This document shows positions 53,317 to 61,514 of a DNA stretch of 64,000 nt, piece after piece (positions within the stretch are counted from its first letter, which is position 1; each line of letters opens with the position of its first letter). The translations under genes were made by a program, and so were the position numbers. The notes beneath the pieces are model-generated. The model saw only the letters and a program-made list of their open reading frames with translations, was not told the origin of the DNA and searched no databases. The stretch spans positions 248,001-312,000 of the forward strand of contig NZ_PYWL01000002.1 in NCBI RefSeq assembly GCF_003049525.1, read 5' to 3'. The stretch comes from Lysinibacillus fusiformis (lineage in GTDB: Bacteria > Bacillota > Bacilli > Bacillales_A > Planococcaceae).

Positions 53317-53361
53317 ACAGCAAAAAAACGCAATCCCCTGATGGGGGGCGTTTTTTGCTGT
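53317..53361 (+). terminator. EAL gene terminator
   Basis: ACAGCAAAAAAACGC and GCGTTTTTTGCTGT pair with one bulged base around an inner CCCC/GGGG hairpin. The T run lies inside the stem. Confidence 0.75.
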
Positions 53362-53414
53362 ATAAAACCTTTTCTATTAGTTGTGGTGAAGGTGAACAAT
53401 AAGAAAGAAGGGAA

Positions 53415-53491
53415 CTCCAGATAATCTCCAGGAAATCTCTAGAAATTCTCCACCCTATTACCATATGAACTACAGATACTGCCTCTATTAT
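53415..53491 (+). promoter_or_regulatory. Six-copy 11 bp repeat array and promoter of the repeat-protein gene
   Basis: CTCCA, CTCCA, CTCTA, CTCCA, TACCA and CTACA start at 53415, 53426, 53437, 53448, 53459 and 53470, exactly 11 bp apart. The last reads CTACAGAT and is followed 8 bases later by TATTAT (53486-53491). This is the longest array of the four promoters. Confidence 0.7.
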
Positions 53492-53534
53492 AAAACCTGT
53501 AAGACAAAATACATCTTAAAAGGAGAATAAAAAC

Positions 53535-54428
53535 ATGAAAAAGAAAAAGAGATTAGCTGCTACTACTTTAGGTGCCGTATTCGCACTATCCACGATGGGG
53601 TCTGCATTTGCAGCAGAGGCACCAACTCAAGTGAGTGAGAAAAGTGAATATGTGGTAGGTCAAGTAAGTAAACCAACGAACTTTGATGAAATTTCAAAAG
53701 AAAAGGTGCAAGCCATTTTTGATCAAGCAGAAGCGGGTACACTAACAAAAAAAGAATCTATGAAGCAACTTGATGCTGCGCTAGGCATTAAGGGAGATAA
53801 AAATAAAGTGAGTGGTCCTGCAAGTAAACCATCGAACGTTGATGAAATCTCAAAAGAAAAGGTTCAAGCCATTTTTGATCAAGTAGAAGCGGGTACACTA
53901 ACGAAAGAAGAATCCATGAAGCAACTTGATGAAGTGCTAGGGCTGGATGGAGATAAAAAACCTACAGGTAAACCAACGAACGCTAATGAAATTTCAAAAG
54001 AGAAGATGCAAGCCATTTTTGACCAAGTAGAAGCGGGAACACTAACGAAAGAAGAAGCGATGAAGCAACTTGATGAAGTGCTAGGGTTGAACGGAGATAA
54101 AAAACCTACAAGTAAACCATCGAACGCTAAAGAAATCTCAAAAGAAAAGATGCAAGCCATTTTTGACCAAGTAGAAGCGGGTACACTAACGAAAGAAGAA
54201 GCGATGAAGCAACTTGATGAAGTGCTAGGGTTGAACGGAGATAAAAAACCTACAAGTAAACCATCGAATGCTAATGAAATTTCAAAAGAAAAGGTGCAAA
54301 CCATTTTTGACCAAGTAGAAGCGGGTACACTAACGAAAGAAGAAGCGATGAAGCAACTTGATGAAGCGCTAGGGTTGAAGGATGATAAAAATAAAGTGAG
54401 TGGGCCAGCAAGTAAACCTGTAAAGTAA
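53535..54428 (+). CDS. Secreted protein of five near-identical 48-residue repeats
   Basis: The 297 residues start with a classical signal peptide (basic MKKKKRLAATTLGAVFALST, cleavage after SAFA). Five repeats begin at 53670, 53826, 53970, 54114 and 54258. Each has a KP(T/S)N linker, EISKEK(V/M)QAIFDQ, a turn EAGTLTKEE and a second helix MKQLDEVLGL. The helix-GTLT-helix unit recalls SHOCT-type short helical hairpins. No anchor or wall-sorting motif is present, so it is likely released or held by interaction. AAAAGGAG precedes the start. The DNA repeats are almost identical, showing recent expansion. Confidence 0.88.
   Translation: MKKKKRLAATTLGAVFALSTMGSAFAAEAPTQVSEKSEYVVGQVSKPTNFDEISKEKVQAIFDQAEAGTLTKKESMKQLDAALGIKGDKNKVSGPASKPSNVDEISKEKVQAIFDQVEAGTLTKEESMKQLDEVLGLDGDKKPTGKPTNANEISKEKMQAIFDQVEAGTLTKEEAMKQLDEVLGLNGDKKPTSKPSNAKEISKEKMQAIFDQVEAGTLTKEEAMKQLDEVLGLNGDKKPTSKPSNANEISKEKVQTIFDQVEAGTLTKEEAMKQLDEALGLKDDKNKVSGPASKPVK
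53670..54401 (+). repeat. Tandem coding repeats, 156 bp then 144 bp period
   Basis: Five direct copies start at 53670, 53826, 53970, 54114 and 54258. The spacing is 156 bp once, then 144 bp three times. The last three copies differ at only a few bases, so copy number may vary between strains. Confidence 0.95.
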
Positions 54429-54538
54429 CTTTCAAGAAACCTCAAAAGTAGAGAAACTCTCCATTATAAACCAAGTAACAGGCAACCTAATATATAAGAA
54501 ATAAAAGTAAAAGTGACAATATAGTAATAAGAATACAG

Positions 54539-54585
54539 AAGCACCGATACATTCGTAGTTTTTTTACATGTATTGGTGCTTTTTA
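54539..54585 (+). terminator. Repeat-protein gene terminator
   Basis: AGCACCGATACAT pairs with ATGTATTGGTGCT (one G-U pair) and is followed by TTTT. A second hairpin (AAAGCTTCAA with TTGGAGCTTT, then TTTTTTT) lies at 54757-54807. Nothing else is evident in the 490-base gap up to 54920. Confidence 0.8.
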
Positions 54586-54919
54586 ATGTGTAGGATATTT
54601 AATTTCGCATAATAAGACAATCATGCAACTAGTTCATTGCATCAGTGAACGTTATAAGAAAATCTACTGTTTGCAGCGTTCCGACAAATATGAATTGCTG
54701 TTTCCCCTATAATCATACTCATTCCCTAAAACCCTTTTGTGATAGTCACGTAAAAAAAGCTTCAACCCAAATCTAATAGATGATGGATTGGAGCTTTCGG
54801 TTTTTTTCAGCTGTCCTAACTAAGAAACAAACTTTTAACAGCTATCTGTTAGAAATACCCGTTCCTTACAAAAAATAATTGACTATAGAAATGCCATTCA
54901 TTTACGCCCATTATGGTCT

Positions 54920-55342
54920 TTATTTTATGGTGAAGCCTAATGATTCAATTATGATGGGCGTTCCTCTAAATAATGTGCCATCGTAAGGAGTAATGGTTAA
55001 GGCCGTGTTTGATAGTGTATAAATACCGCCCTCTTGCATAACAGCATTAATATACAAATTGACATAGCCATTTGGTGAAAAAATCACGAATTCAGTAATG
55101 GGATCTGTCTGATCATTCCAAAAGAGAGTAGCGGGTAGGATTGCTCCGTTTGTTAAATCAAGATCGCTTGTTAAAATGTAAAAATATCTGTTAATCGTTG
55201 GAATGACTACTCCTTCTGGGACAACTTCGGTGGGAGGGACGATTGGACCATAAGAGGCTTTTATACGGGGCCAAATAAATCGATCCTCATTGCTACAATC
55301 ACAGCTTTTATTACTTATTTGACCATGCTTAGGGTTGACCAT
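54920..55342 (-). CDS. DUF4183-type protein
   Basis: The 140 residues have a Cys-containing N-terminus (NKSCDCSNEDRFIWPRIKAS) and a C-terminal DUF4183-like region with VNLYINAVMQEGGIYTLSNT and LFRGTPIIIESLGF. Proteins with this domain are common in spore-forming Bacillaceae and may be spore-surface or structural. The function is unknown. GGAGTG precedes the start. The gene stands alone on the minus strand. Confidence 0.75.
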   Translation of the reverse strand: MVNPKHGQISNKSCDCSNEDRFIWPRIKASYGPIVPPTEVVPEGVVIPTINRYFYILTSDLDLTNGAILPATLFWNDQTDPITEFVIFSPNGYVNLYINAVMQEGGIYTLSNTALTITPYDGTLFRGTPIIIESLGFTIK

Positions 55343-55606
55343 GTGTTATCACACTCCATTCTTATAAATTTAACCTTTGCCCCGAATTCAGTTACTATAA
55401 AATATGAAGAAAATAAAATTCAATCTAGTTGAGCATCTATCATTCGATAAAGATTATTTCAGACAACCATGCTTTTTTCATAAATACTAGTTGGATAGAA
55501 GCGTTGGCATACATGCTTTTTACCGTAAATTAGTGTTATACTTTGCTAGTTGAATAAGGTAGAATACTAATTATGAATAATTAACGAAAAAGGGGTTACT
55601 GGTTTC

Positions 55607-58600
55607 ATGAAAGATTTTGATCAACAATTGGAGGGGCTACTAAAGCAAGCCGCTTTGCAATACATAATATATCAGCATAATGGTGATACGGAGCGCATGG
55701 ATAAAACATCACTTTTTGCTCGTAAAATTCAGCAAAAAGAGTATGTGATTGGGTTTGCAGGCCATTTCTCAGCCGGGAAGTCGAGTATGATTAATGCGCT
55801 GTCTGGCGAGAATTTATTAGCATCAAGTCCGATTCCAACAAGTGCAAATATTGTTAAAGTGCATAAATCAGAGGAAGACTTTGCGATTGTTTATATGCAC
55901 AATGAAAAGCCTGTTAAATTTGAGGCAGGCTATGATTTTAAAACGGTCAAAGAGCTTAGTAAAAATGGGGATTTGGTATCTCAAATTGAAATTGGTCATA
56001 GTGCGTCAACACTACCGTTTGGCGTTACCGTGATGGATACACCTGGAGTAGACTCCACAGATGATGCACACCGTATGTCGACGGAATCTGCACTCCATAT
56101 TGCCGATATCGTATTCTATACAATGGACTACAACCATGTGCAATCGGAGTTGAATTTTCAATTCACGAAGCAATTAATGAAATATAATCCAAATGTTTAT
56201 TTGATTGTTAATATGATTGATAAGCATAAAGAAAATGAGTTGAGCTTTGAAGAGTTTAAAGCAACTGTTCATAATTCCTTTGCGGCGTGGGGCGTTGTGC
56301 CGAAAGGTGTATTTTTCACATCATTGAGAGAGCCTGACCACCCACATAACGATTTTGAAGCCGTCAAGAAAATTGTGATGGATAGTATGAACGATTGGCA
56401 GGATCAGCTTGTCCAAACAGCAACAAATACATTGCGTTTATTACAAAGCGAGCATGACAATTATTTAATAGAAGAAAAAGAGGATCGTCTAGCGTTAGAT
56501 GAAGAGATTTTAAGTGCAGATGACTGGGCAAACCACCAAGATATTTTAGAGCAATACAACAAGTTAAATCGTCAGGTAGAGCTGTTCTCTGTCGAGGCGT
56601 GGAACGAAACATTTGAGGAGCAGCGAAAAGAATTGCTTGCCAATGCTGCCATTATGCCAGCTGACTTACGTGATCGCTTACGTCTTTATTTAGAAAGTAT
56701 GCAGGAGGGCTTTAAGGTAGGAGGGCTCTTTACTGCGAAGAAAAAAACAGAGGAAGAGCGTAACCGTCGTAAAGAAGATGCTTATAGTGCCTATCAAAAT
56801 GTTGTCCATGCGCAAATTACAGGGCATTTAAAGGGTCTTATGAAAAATGCATTGAAGGACGTCGGTGCCTTAAATGAAGAACGTGCGTCAGCTATTGATG
56901 CTTATCCATTTGATTTGCCTTTTGCATTAATTGAACAGCAAGTTCAAACAGGAGCATTGTTAACAGGTGACGCAGTATTAAACTTTGCCAACCGTGTGGC
57001 AGAGGCAACAAAGCGCTATTTTATTCAGGAAACAGATAGCTGGAAAAAAGCACAAGCGACAACATTAGAAGCGGTGGCAACTGAAACAGCGGCTCCTTCG
57101 AAGTTAAAGATGGCAGGCATGCAGGATAAAGTGGATGCTATTAAGGCTGTACTTGAAATCGAAGGCTACCAACAATATAGTGCGACCATTATGCATCAAG
57201 CGAGCAATGAAATCCGCAAGGTTGCGAATGAGCAGCTAACAAATTGGGAAAATTCCTTTAAACAGGATTTAGCAGAGATTCGTTTGTTTGATGAGTCCAT
57301 GCTACAACCAAAAGAACAAGTCATTCAGCAGGAAGAAGCGCAGCAAACTGTTAGTGCGACGAGTCTGCCAATCGATGGTGTGATTAATCGTGCTCTGCAT
57401 ACCGCCAATGCTGTAAAAGAAGTACAAGGTTTTGCTGAAGTTGCTCAATATCTAGAAAATAAAGTAGAACGCCTACAGAAAAAAGACTTTACGATTGCTT
57501 TGTTTGGGGCTTTTAGTGCTGGAAAATCATCCTTCTCGAATGCATTGATGGGAGCGAAGGTATTACCTGTATCGCCAAACCCAACAACCGCAGCTATCAA
57601 TAAAATTCGTCCAGTTACACCAGAGCATCCTCATGAAACGGCCGATGTCCAGCTTAAAACAGCTGAACAAATGTTAGAGGATATTCAAGGGTCGTATGCA
57701 GCGATTGGCTTATCTGTCCACTCATTGGAGGAAGCGTATAATCGTGCTGACGAAGGGCTTGCTGTCCAGTTGACAGATGAGCGTTTAAATGTGCACAAAT
57801 CATTTATTCGTGCCTATAAAGAGGGGTATCCATCATTCAAGTCTGAGCTTGGAACTATTATCCGAGTGGATCGCGTTGAATTTGAAAAATTTGTTGCACA
57901 AGAAAATAAATCATGCTTTGTAGACAATATCGACTTCTATTATGATAGTCCATTAACACGCATGGGCGTTACATTGGTGGATACGCCAGGAGCAGACTCC
58001 ATTAATGCTCGACATACAGGTGTAGCTTTTGAATATATTCGGAATGCGGATGCCATTCTATTTATTACGTATTATAATCATGCATTTGCCAAAGCTGACC
58101 GTGAGTTTTTAATTCAGCTTGGTCGTGTAAAAGATGCATTTGAACTGGATAAAATGTTCTTTATTGTAAATGCAATTGATTTAGCGACAACAGATGAGGA
58201 GCAGGAAGATGTAAAAGGCTATGTTCGTCAAGAATTACAGCGTTTTGGAATTCGATTCCCACGACTGTATGGTGTATCAAGTCTTCTAGCGTTAAATGAA
58301 AAGGTAGAAGGTTCAGACTTAGTATCTGGTATGCCACCGTTTGAAAATGACTTCCATACATTCTTAAATGATGAATTGAGTGCATTAGCAGTGCAGGCTC
58401 TTGCGGAGGAAGTTGATAAAACAGAGCAACGTTTAGCGGACTTAATTGCGCAAACAGAGGAAAACCTAAAACGTAAGGATGAGCGTTTAGAGGAATTAAC
58501 AGTACTTGAAAAGCATGTTCAATCGAAGTTTAGTGTGCTGAATACAAGTATGCTGGAAAGTGAGACAAAGCAAGAGCTTGATGAGCTTCTCTATTATGTT

Positions 58601-59218
58601 CTACAGCGTGTCTACTATCGTTACCCTGAATTCTTTAAGGAAGGGTATAATCCTTCAACATTTGCGGCAATGCCAGCACAGCAGGCATTGGAGCATGCAT
58701 TGAAGGAAGTAATGCAAAGCTTACGTTTCGACTTTACACAGGAAATGCGTGTTACAAACTTCCGTTTATCACAGTTTATTAGCAAGAAAATGCAGCATCG
58801 CTTTAAAGATGAAGTACGTGAGCTAAAAGAGCTTAACCGTAGCTTCTCGTTCTTAGCATTTGAATCTTCTGAGCCAAATTTACTTGATTTTGAAGGTCCA
58901 TTTGGTGAGATTTCGAAATATGCGAGCGTAAAATCTCACTTCCGCAATCAAAAAGCTTTCTTTGAGAAGAATGAAAAAGTGAAGCTGAGCGAGGCATTAG
59001 AAACATTGACAAAACCAGATGCACAGGATTATTTAGATGCACAGAAAGTTTCTCTCATGACATGGGCGATTACATTTATTGCAGAGGAAGCAGAAAAATT
59101 ACGTTTATATATTTATCATCAAGCGCTTGAGCAAATAGAAACAGAAAGATTGGCGCTTCAAGAAGAAAGCCGTTTAGCTTCTTGGAAAGCGATTTACGCA
59201 CAATTACAATACGCATGA
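55607..59218 (+). CDS. dynA: Bacterial dynamin with two fused GTPase modules (DynA)
   Basis: At 1203 residues it matches B. subtilis DynA (YpbR), a fusion of two dynamin-like units. The first GTPase has GHFSAGKSSMINAL near 51, MDTPGVDSTDD and NMIDKHKE. The second has GAFSAGKSSFSNAL near 634, VDTPGADSIN and NAIDLATTDEE. Long helical stalks follow each. DynA tethers and fuses membranes, repairs pores made by antibiotics or phage, and delays lysis of infected cells. The promoter was not clearly seen in the 264 bases upstream. The rhodanese gene follows at once. Confidence 0.95.
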   Translation: MKDFDQQLEGLLKQAALQYIIYQHNGDTERMDKTSLFARKIQQKEYVIGFAGHFSAGKSSMINALSGENLLASSPIPTSANIVKVHKSEEDFAIVYMHNEKPVKFEAGYDFKTVKELSKNGDLVSQIEIGHSASTLPFGVTVMDTPGVDSTDDAHRMSTESALHIADIVFYTMDYNHVQSELNFQFTKQLMKYNPNVYLIVNMIDKHKENELSFEEFKATVHNSFAAWGVVPKGVFFTSLREPDHPHNDFEAVKKIVMDSMNDWQDQLVQTATNTLRLLQSEHDNYLIEEKEDRLALDEEILSADDWANHQDILEQYNKLNRQVELFSVEAWNETFEEQRKELLANAAIMPADLRDRLRLYLESMQEGFKVGGLFTAKKKTEEERNRRKEDAYSAYQNVVHAQITGHLKGLMKNALKDVGALNEERASAIDAYPFDLPFALIEQQVQTGALLTGDAVLNFANRVAEATKRYFIQETDSWKKAQATTLEAVATETAAPSKLKMAGMQDKVDAIKAVLEIEGYQQYSATIMHQASNEIRKVANEQLTNWENSFKQDLAEIRLFDESMLQPKEQVIQQEEAQQTVSATSLPIDGVINRALHTANAVKEVQGFAEVAQYLENKVERLQKKDFTIALFGAFSAGKSSFSNALMGAKVLPVSPNPTTAAINKIRPVTPEHPHETADVQLKTAEQMLEDIQGSYAAIGLSVHSLEEAYNRADEGLAVQLTDERLNVHKSFIRAYKEGYPSFKSELGTIIRVDRVEFEKFVAQENKSCFVDNIDFYYDSPLTRMGVTLVDTPGADSINARHTGVAFEYIRNADAILFITYYNHAFAKADREFLIQLGRVKDAFELDKMFFIVNAIDLATTDEEQEDVKGYVRQELQRFGIRFPRLYGVSSLLALNEKVEGSDLVSGMPPFENDFHTFLNDELSALAVQALAEEVDKTEQRLADLIAQTEENLKRKDERLEELTVLEKHVQSKFSVLNTSMLESETKQELDELLYYVLQRVYYRYPEFFKEGYNPSTFAAMPAQQALEHALKEVMQSLRFDFTQEMRVTNFRLSQFISKKMQHRFKDEVRELKELNRSFSFLAFESSEPNLLDFEGPFGEISKYASVKSHFRNQKAFFEKNEKVKLSEALETLTKPDAQDYLDAQKVSLMTWAITFIAEEAEKLRLYIYHQALEQIETERLALQEESRLASWKAIYAQLQYA

Positions 59219-59228
59219 GGTGATTCCT

Positions 59229-60038
59229 ATGGGAAAAGTGTTCAAATCAGTGGATGAAATTCAGTTTGATGGTGTCCGTTTTATCGATGCTCGTTTTGAT
59301 TTACAAGACAAAGAAGCTGGAAAAAAAGCATTTGAAGAAGGTCATGCAATAGGAGCAATCTATATTGATTTAGAGCAGCAGCTATCTGATATGGACAGTA
59401 AAGACGGTCGTCACCCAATGCCGAACAAAGAAAAACTGACGTCGATATTTCAAGAATTAGGCTTACGTTATGAAGATCAAATCGTTATCTATGATCAAGG
59501 AGCAGCACCATTCGCTCCACGTGCTTGGTGGATGCTGACGTATGCTGGTTTCCCAAATGTGGTCATTGTTAATGGGGGCGCATCTGCATTGGAAATGAAA
59601 ATACCATTTACAAAAGATGTTGTTAAATACCCACCAACCTTTATTGATTTTGTCTGGAAGGATGAGCTTTATGCTCCACGCCAAGCGGTAAAGGCAATTG
59701 TGGACGGTGAAGTCAAAGCGACTTTACTAGATGCTCGTGCGGCTGAGCGTTACCGTGGGGAAGTTGAGCCATTAGATAAAGTAGCGGGCCACATACCAAC
59801 CGCGAAAAACTTTGACTGGGAGCAATTAAAGAAGGACGGTCAGTTGCAGGCCAATGATGCATTGCGTCAAAAAGTGGCTCCAGATGAACATGTAGTTGTC
59901 TACTGTGGCAGTGGTGTAACCGCATCCCCACTCTATGCCGTATTAGCGGATGAAGGCTATGAAAACATCCAATTATATGTAGGTAGCTTTAGTGATTGGA
60001 TTACACAATACGATGTTGAAAAAGGTACAAATGAATAA
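59229..60038 (+). CDS. Two-domain rhodanese (thiosulfate/mercaptopyruvate sulfurtransferase)
   Basis: The 269 residues form two rhodanese domains. The N-terminal one is inactive (IDARFDLQDKEAGKKAFEEG, GAIYIDLEQQLSD). The C-terminal one carries the catalytic Cys near 226 in VVYCGSGVTASPL. The CGSGVTA loop is typical of the mercaptopyruvate/thiosulfate class. GAGGTG lies 8 bases before ATG 59229. It begins ten bases after dynA and is probably cotranscribed. Confidence 0.92.
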   Translation: MGKVFKSVDEIQFDGVRFIDARFDLQDKEAGKKAFEEGHAIGAIYIDLEQQLSDMDSKDGRHPMPNKEKLTSIFQELGLRYEDQIVIYDQGAAPFAPRAWWMLTYAGFPNVVIVNGGASALEMKIPFTKDVVKYPPTFIDFVWKDELYAPRQAVKAIVDGEVKATLLDARAAERYRGEVEPLDKVAGHIPTAKNFDWEQLKKDGQLQANDALRQKVAPDEHVVVYCGSGVTASPLYAVLADEGYENIQLYVGSFSDWITQYDVEKGTNE

Positions 60039-60048
60039 GGATCACAGC

Positions 60049-60078
60049 AAAAACGCTCACTTAGGTGAGCGTTTTTTT
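60049..60078 (+). terminator. dynA-rhodanese terminator
   Basis: AAAAACGCTCAC and GTGAGCGTTTTT form a 12 bp stem with a TTAG loop and run straight into Ts. Confidence 0.93.
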
Positions 60079-60102
60079 GGAGAGGTGGATCGGGTCCGGG
60101 GG

Positions 60103-60226
60103 AAAGTGATGGATAGAAGTGGGGGAAGTGATGGATAGAAAGAAGAAAGTGACGTATAGGATGCCAAAAGTGGCGGATAGAAAGCTGAAACTAGCGGATA
60201 GAAAGCCAAAACCGACGGATAGAGCC
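60103..60226. repeat. Six-copy degenerate tandem repeat with 21 bp period
   Basis: The word GGATAG (once GTATAG) occurs at 60111, 60133, 60154, 60175, 60196 and 60217, a spacing of 22 then 21 four times. The fuller unit is close to AAAGTGGCGGATAGAAAGCC. It lies between a terminator and the next ribosome site. One plus frame is open from 60110 to 60274 and would read as heptads of the type KVADRKP. Confidence 0.85.
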
Positions 60227-60288
60227 AAAAAAGTCAAAATGACTCACCATTCATTTTATGCTACACTCTTTTAAAAGGGGGAAAGTGG

Positions 60289-61119
60289 ATGTTTAAACGT
60301 GAGACGAGCATAGTTGTTCAACACCACGGTGATGTACAATGTGCACTTGGAAAGGTAGCAATTCAGGGCTTTGGTATGAGTGTGTATAGTTTTTTTGTAG
60401 ATGGTTTATTAATTGATACAGGCTCTAATTCGCTGGCACAGGAGTTTCAATCTTTCTTTAAAGACTTGCCAATGGAGCAAATTGCCTTAACTCATGCGCA
60501 TGAGGATCATGCGGGTAATGCCGCGTGGCTTCAGCAACAAAGGGATGTACCTATTTATCTTCATGGTAAGTCTCTTCAGACTTGTACGCAGGATGGGGAT
60601 TATCCTTTGTATCGTCAAGCATTATGGGGGGAGCGGCCGGCTTTTCTAGCGCAGCCGATAGGGACTACATTGCAGACGAAAACAGCTATCTGGGATGTTA
60701 TTGAAACACCTGGACATACGACAGATCACCTAGCTTTCTATAATCGCCAAACAGGTGCTATGTTCACGGGAGATTTATACATTCAAACGAAAACCAAGGT
60801 AGTACTCGATGAAGAAAATATTGTACATACCTTAGCTTCCTTAAAGAAATTATTAGACTATGACTTTAAAGAAATTTATTGTTGTCATGCAGGCTATTTA
60901 GCCAATGGACGAAATAGAATACTAGAAAAAATAGCGTATATTGAAGAAATGGAAGAGAAGGTTCGTCACTTGTTTCAACAAGGTTATTCAGTAGAGGAGA
61001 TGACGTCCAGTATTTTCCCTCGAGAATATCCCATTGTTAAAGTGTCTGGCGATCAATGGTCCTCTAAACATATAATCAATGCTTTTATCCGTCACTTTAC
61101 ACAGGAGTCCTTGCAATAG
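60289..61119 (+). CDS. Metallo-beta-lactamase-fold hydrolase
   Basis: The 276 residues have the HxHxDH zinc motif in LTHAHEDHAGN near 68, ETPGHTTDHLAFY (third His), MFTGDLYI (bridging Asp) and a final YCCHAGYL His. This is the glyoxalase II/RNase-like MBL superfamily. The substrate cannot be named, although the GHTTDH pattern is common in small thioester or lactone hydrolases. GGGGGAAAG precedes the ATG. It has no obvious partner genes. Confidence 0.87.
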   Translation: MFKRETSIVVQHHGDVQCALGKVAIQGFGMSVYSFFVDGLLIDTGSNSLAQEFQSFFKDLPMEQIALTHAHEDHAGNAAWLQQQRDVPIYLHGKSLQTCTQDGDYPLYRQALWGERPAFLAQPIGTTLQTKTAIWDVIETPGHTTDHLAFYNRQTGAMFTGDLYIQTKTKVVLDEENIVHTLASLKKLLDYDFKEIYCCHAGYLANGRNRILEKIAYIEEMEEKVRHLFQQGYSVEEMTSSIFPREYPIVKVSGDQWSSKHIINAFIRHFTQESLQ

Positions 61120-61167
61120 GGCTCTTTTTTGTTGGGCTTAAAAGCTGTAACACCAATAATAAAAAAC

Positions 61168-61462
61168 TTTGTGAAAAAATGTGGATAAATTGTGACAAAC
61201 TCAATTGGCTCAATGGATACGCTTACATAAGTTTGTGAAAAAATTCTCATTTACACAAGAAAAATACTATGTGAAATATTGAACAGCTTGAAAGGCGATA
61301 GTTGTACATTTTCCACTACTCATTATAGGATGTTAATTATTTCAAAATAATTGATTGTGAAAAACTTAATTTGACAGAAAAATGTATAAGAAGTCTTGTA
61401 ACAATGCATTTTCGAAAGAAAAAATAAATTGACAGAAAATTCATTGACTATATTTTCACAAA
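61168..61462 (+). repeat. Dispersed TGTGAAA words in the gap before malic enzyme
   Basis: The 395-base gap has no gene. It contains TTTGTGAAAAAA at 61168 and 61232, TGTGAAATA at 61270, TTGTGAAAAA at 61355 and the inverted TTTTCACAAA at 61453. The last lies in the promoter spacer. These could be half-sites for a Rex, Crp or ResD type regulator, or simple AT-rich chance. Confidence 0.35.
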
Positions 61463-61472
61463 GTAATATGAT
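61444..61472 (+). promoter_or_regulatory. Promoter of the malic enzyme gene
   Basis: TTGACT at 61444-61449, a 17 bp spacer and TATGAT at 61467-61472, giving a start about 35 bases before the ATG. Confidence 0.75.
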
Positions 61473-61514
61473 TCTAAAATATAATGAAAAACAAAGGGAA
61501 AAGGATGGGATGGA

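Noticed and set aside
53879..54445. 188-codon minus-strand open frame with repeats
   Set aside because: It is the antisense shadow of the tandem repeats; its repeat pattern follows directly from the coding strand.
60110..60274. Heptad-repeat open frame as a real small gene
   Set aside because: No convincing start or ribosome site, copy 1 is out of frame, and the end runs into the next leader. Kept only as a repeat and a finding.
61180..61188. Perfect DnaA box (TGTGGATAA)
   Set aside because: A single 9-mer is expected by chance about every second window of this size, and no cluster or AT-rich unwinding element with other boxes is present.
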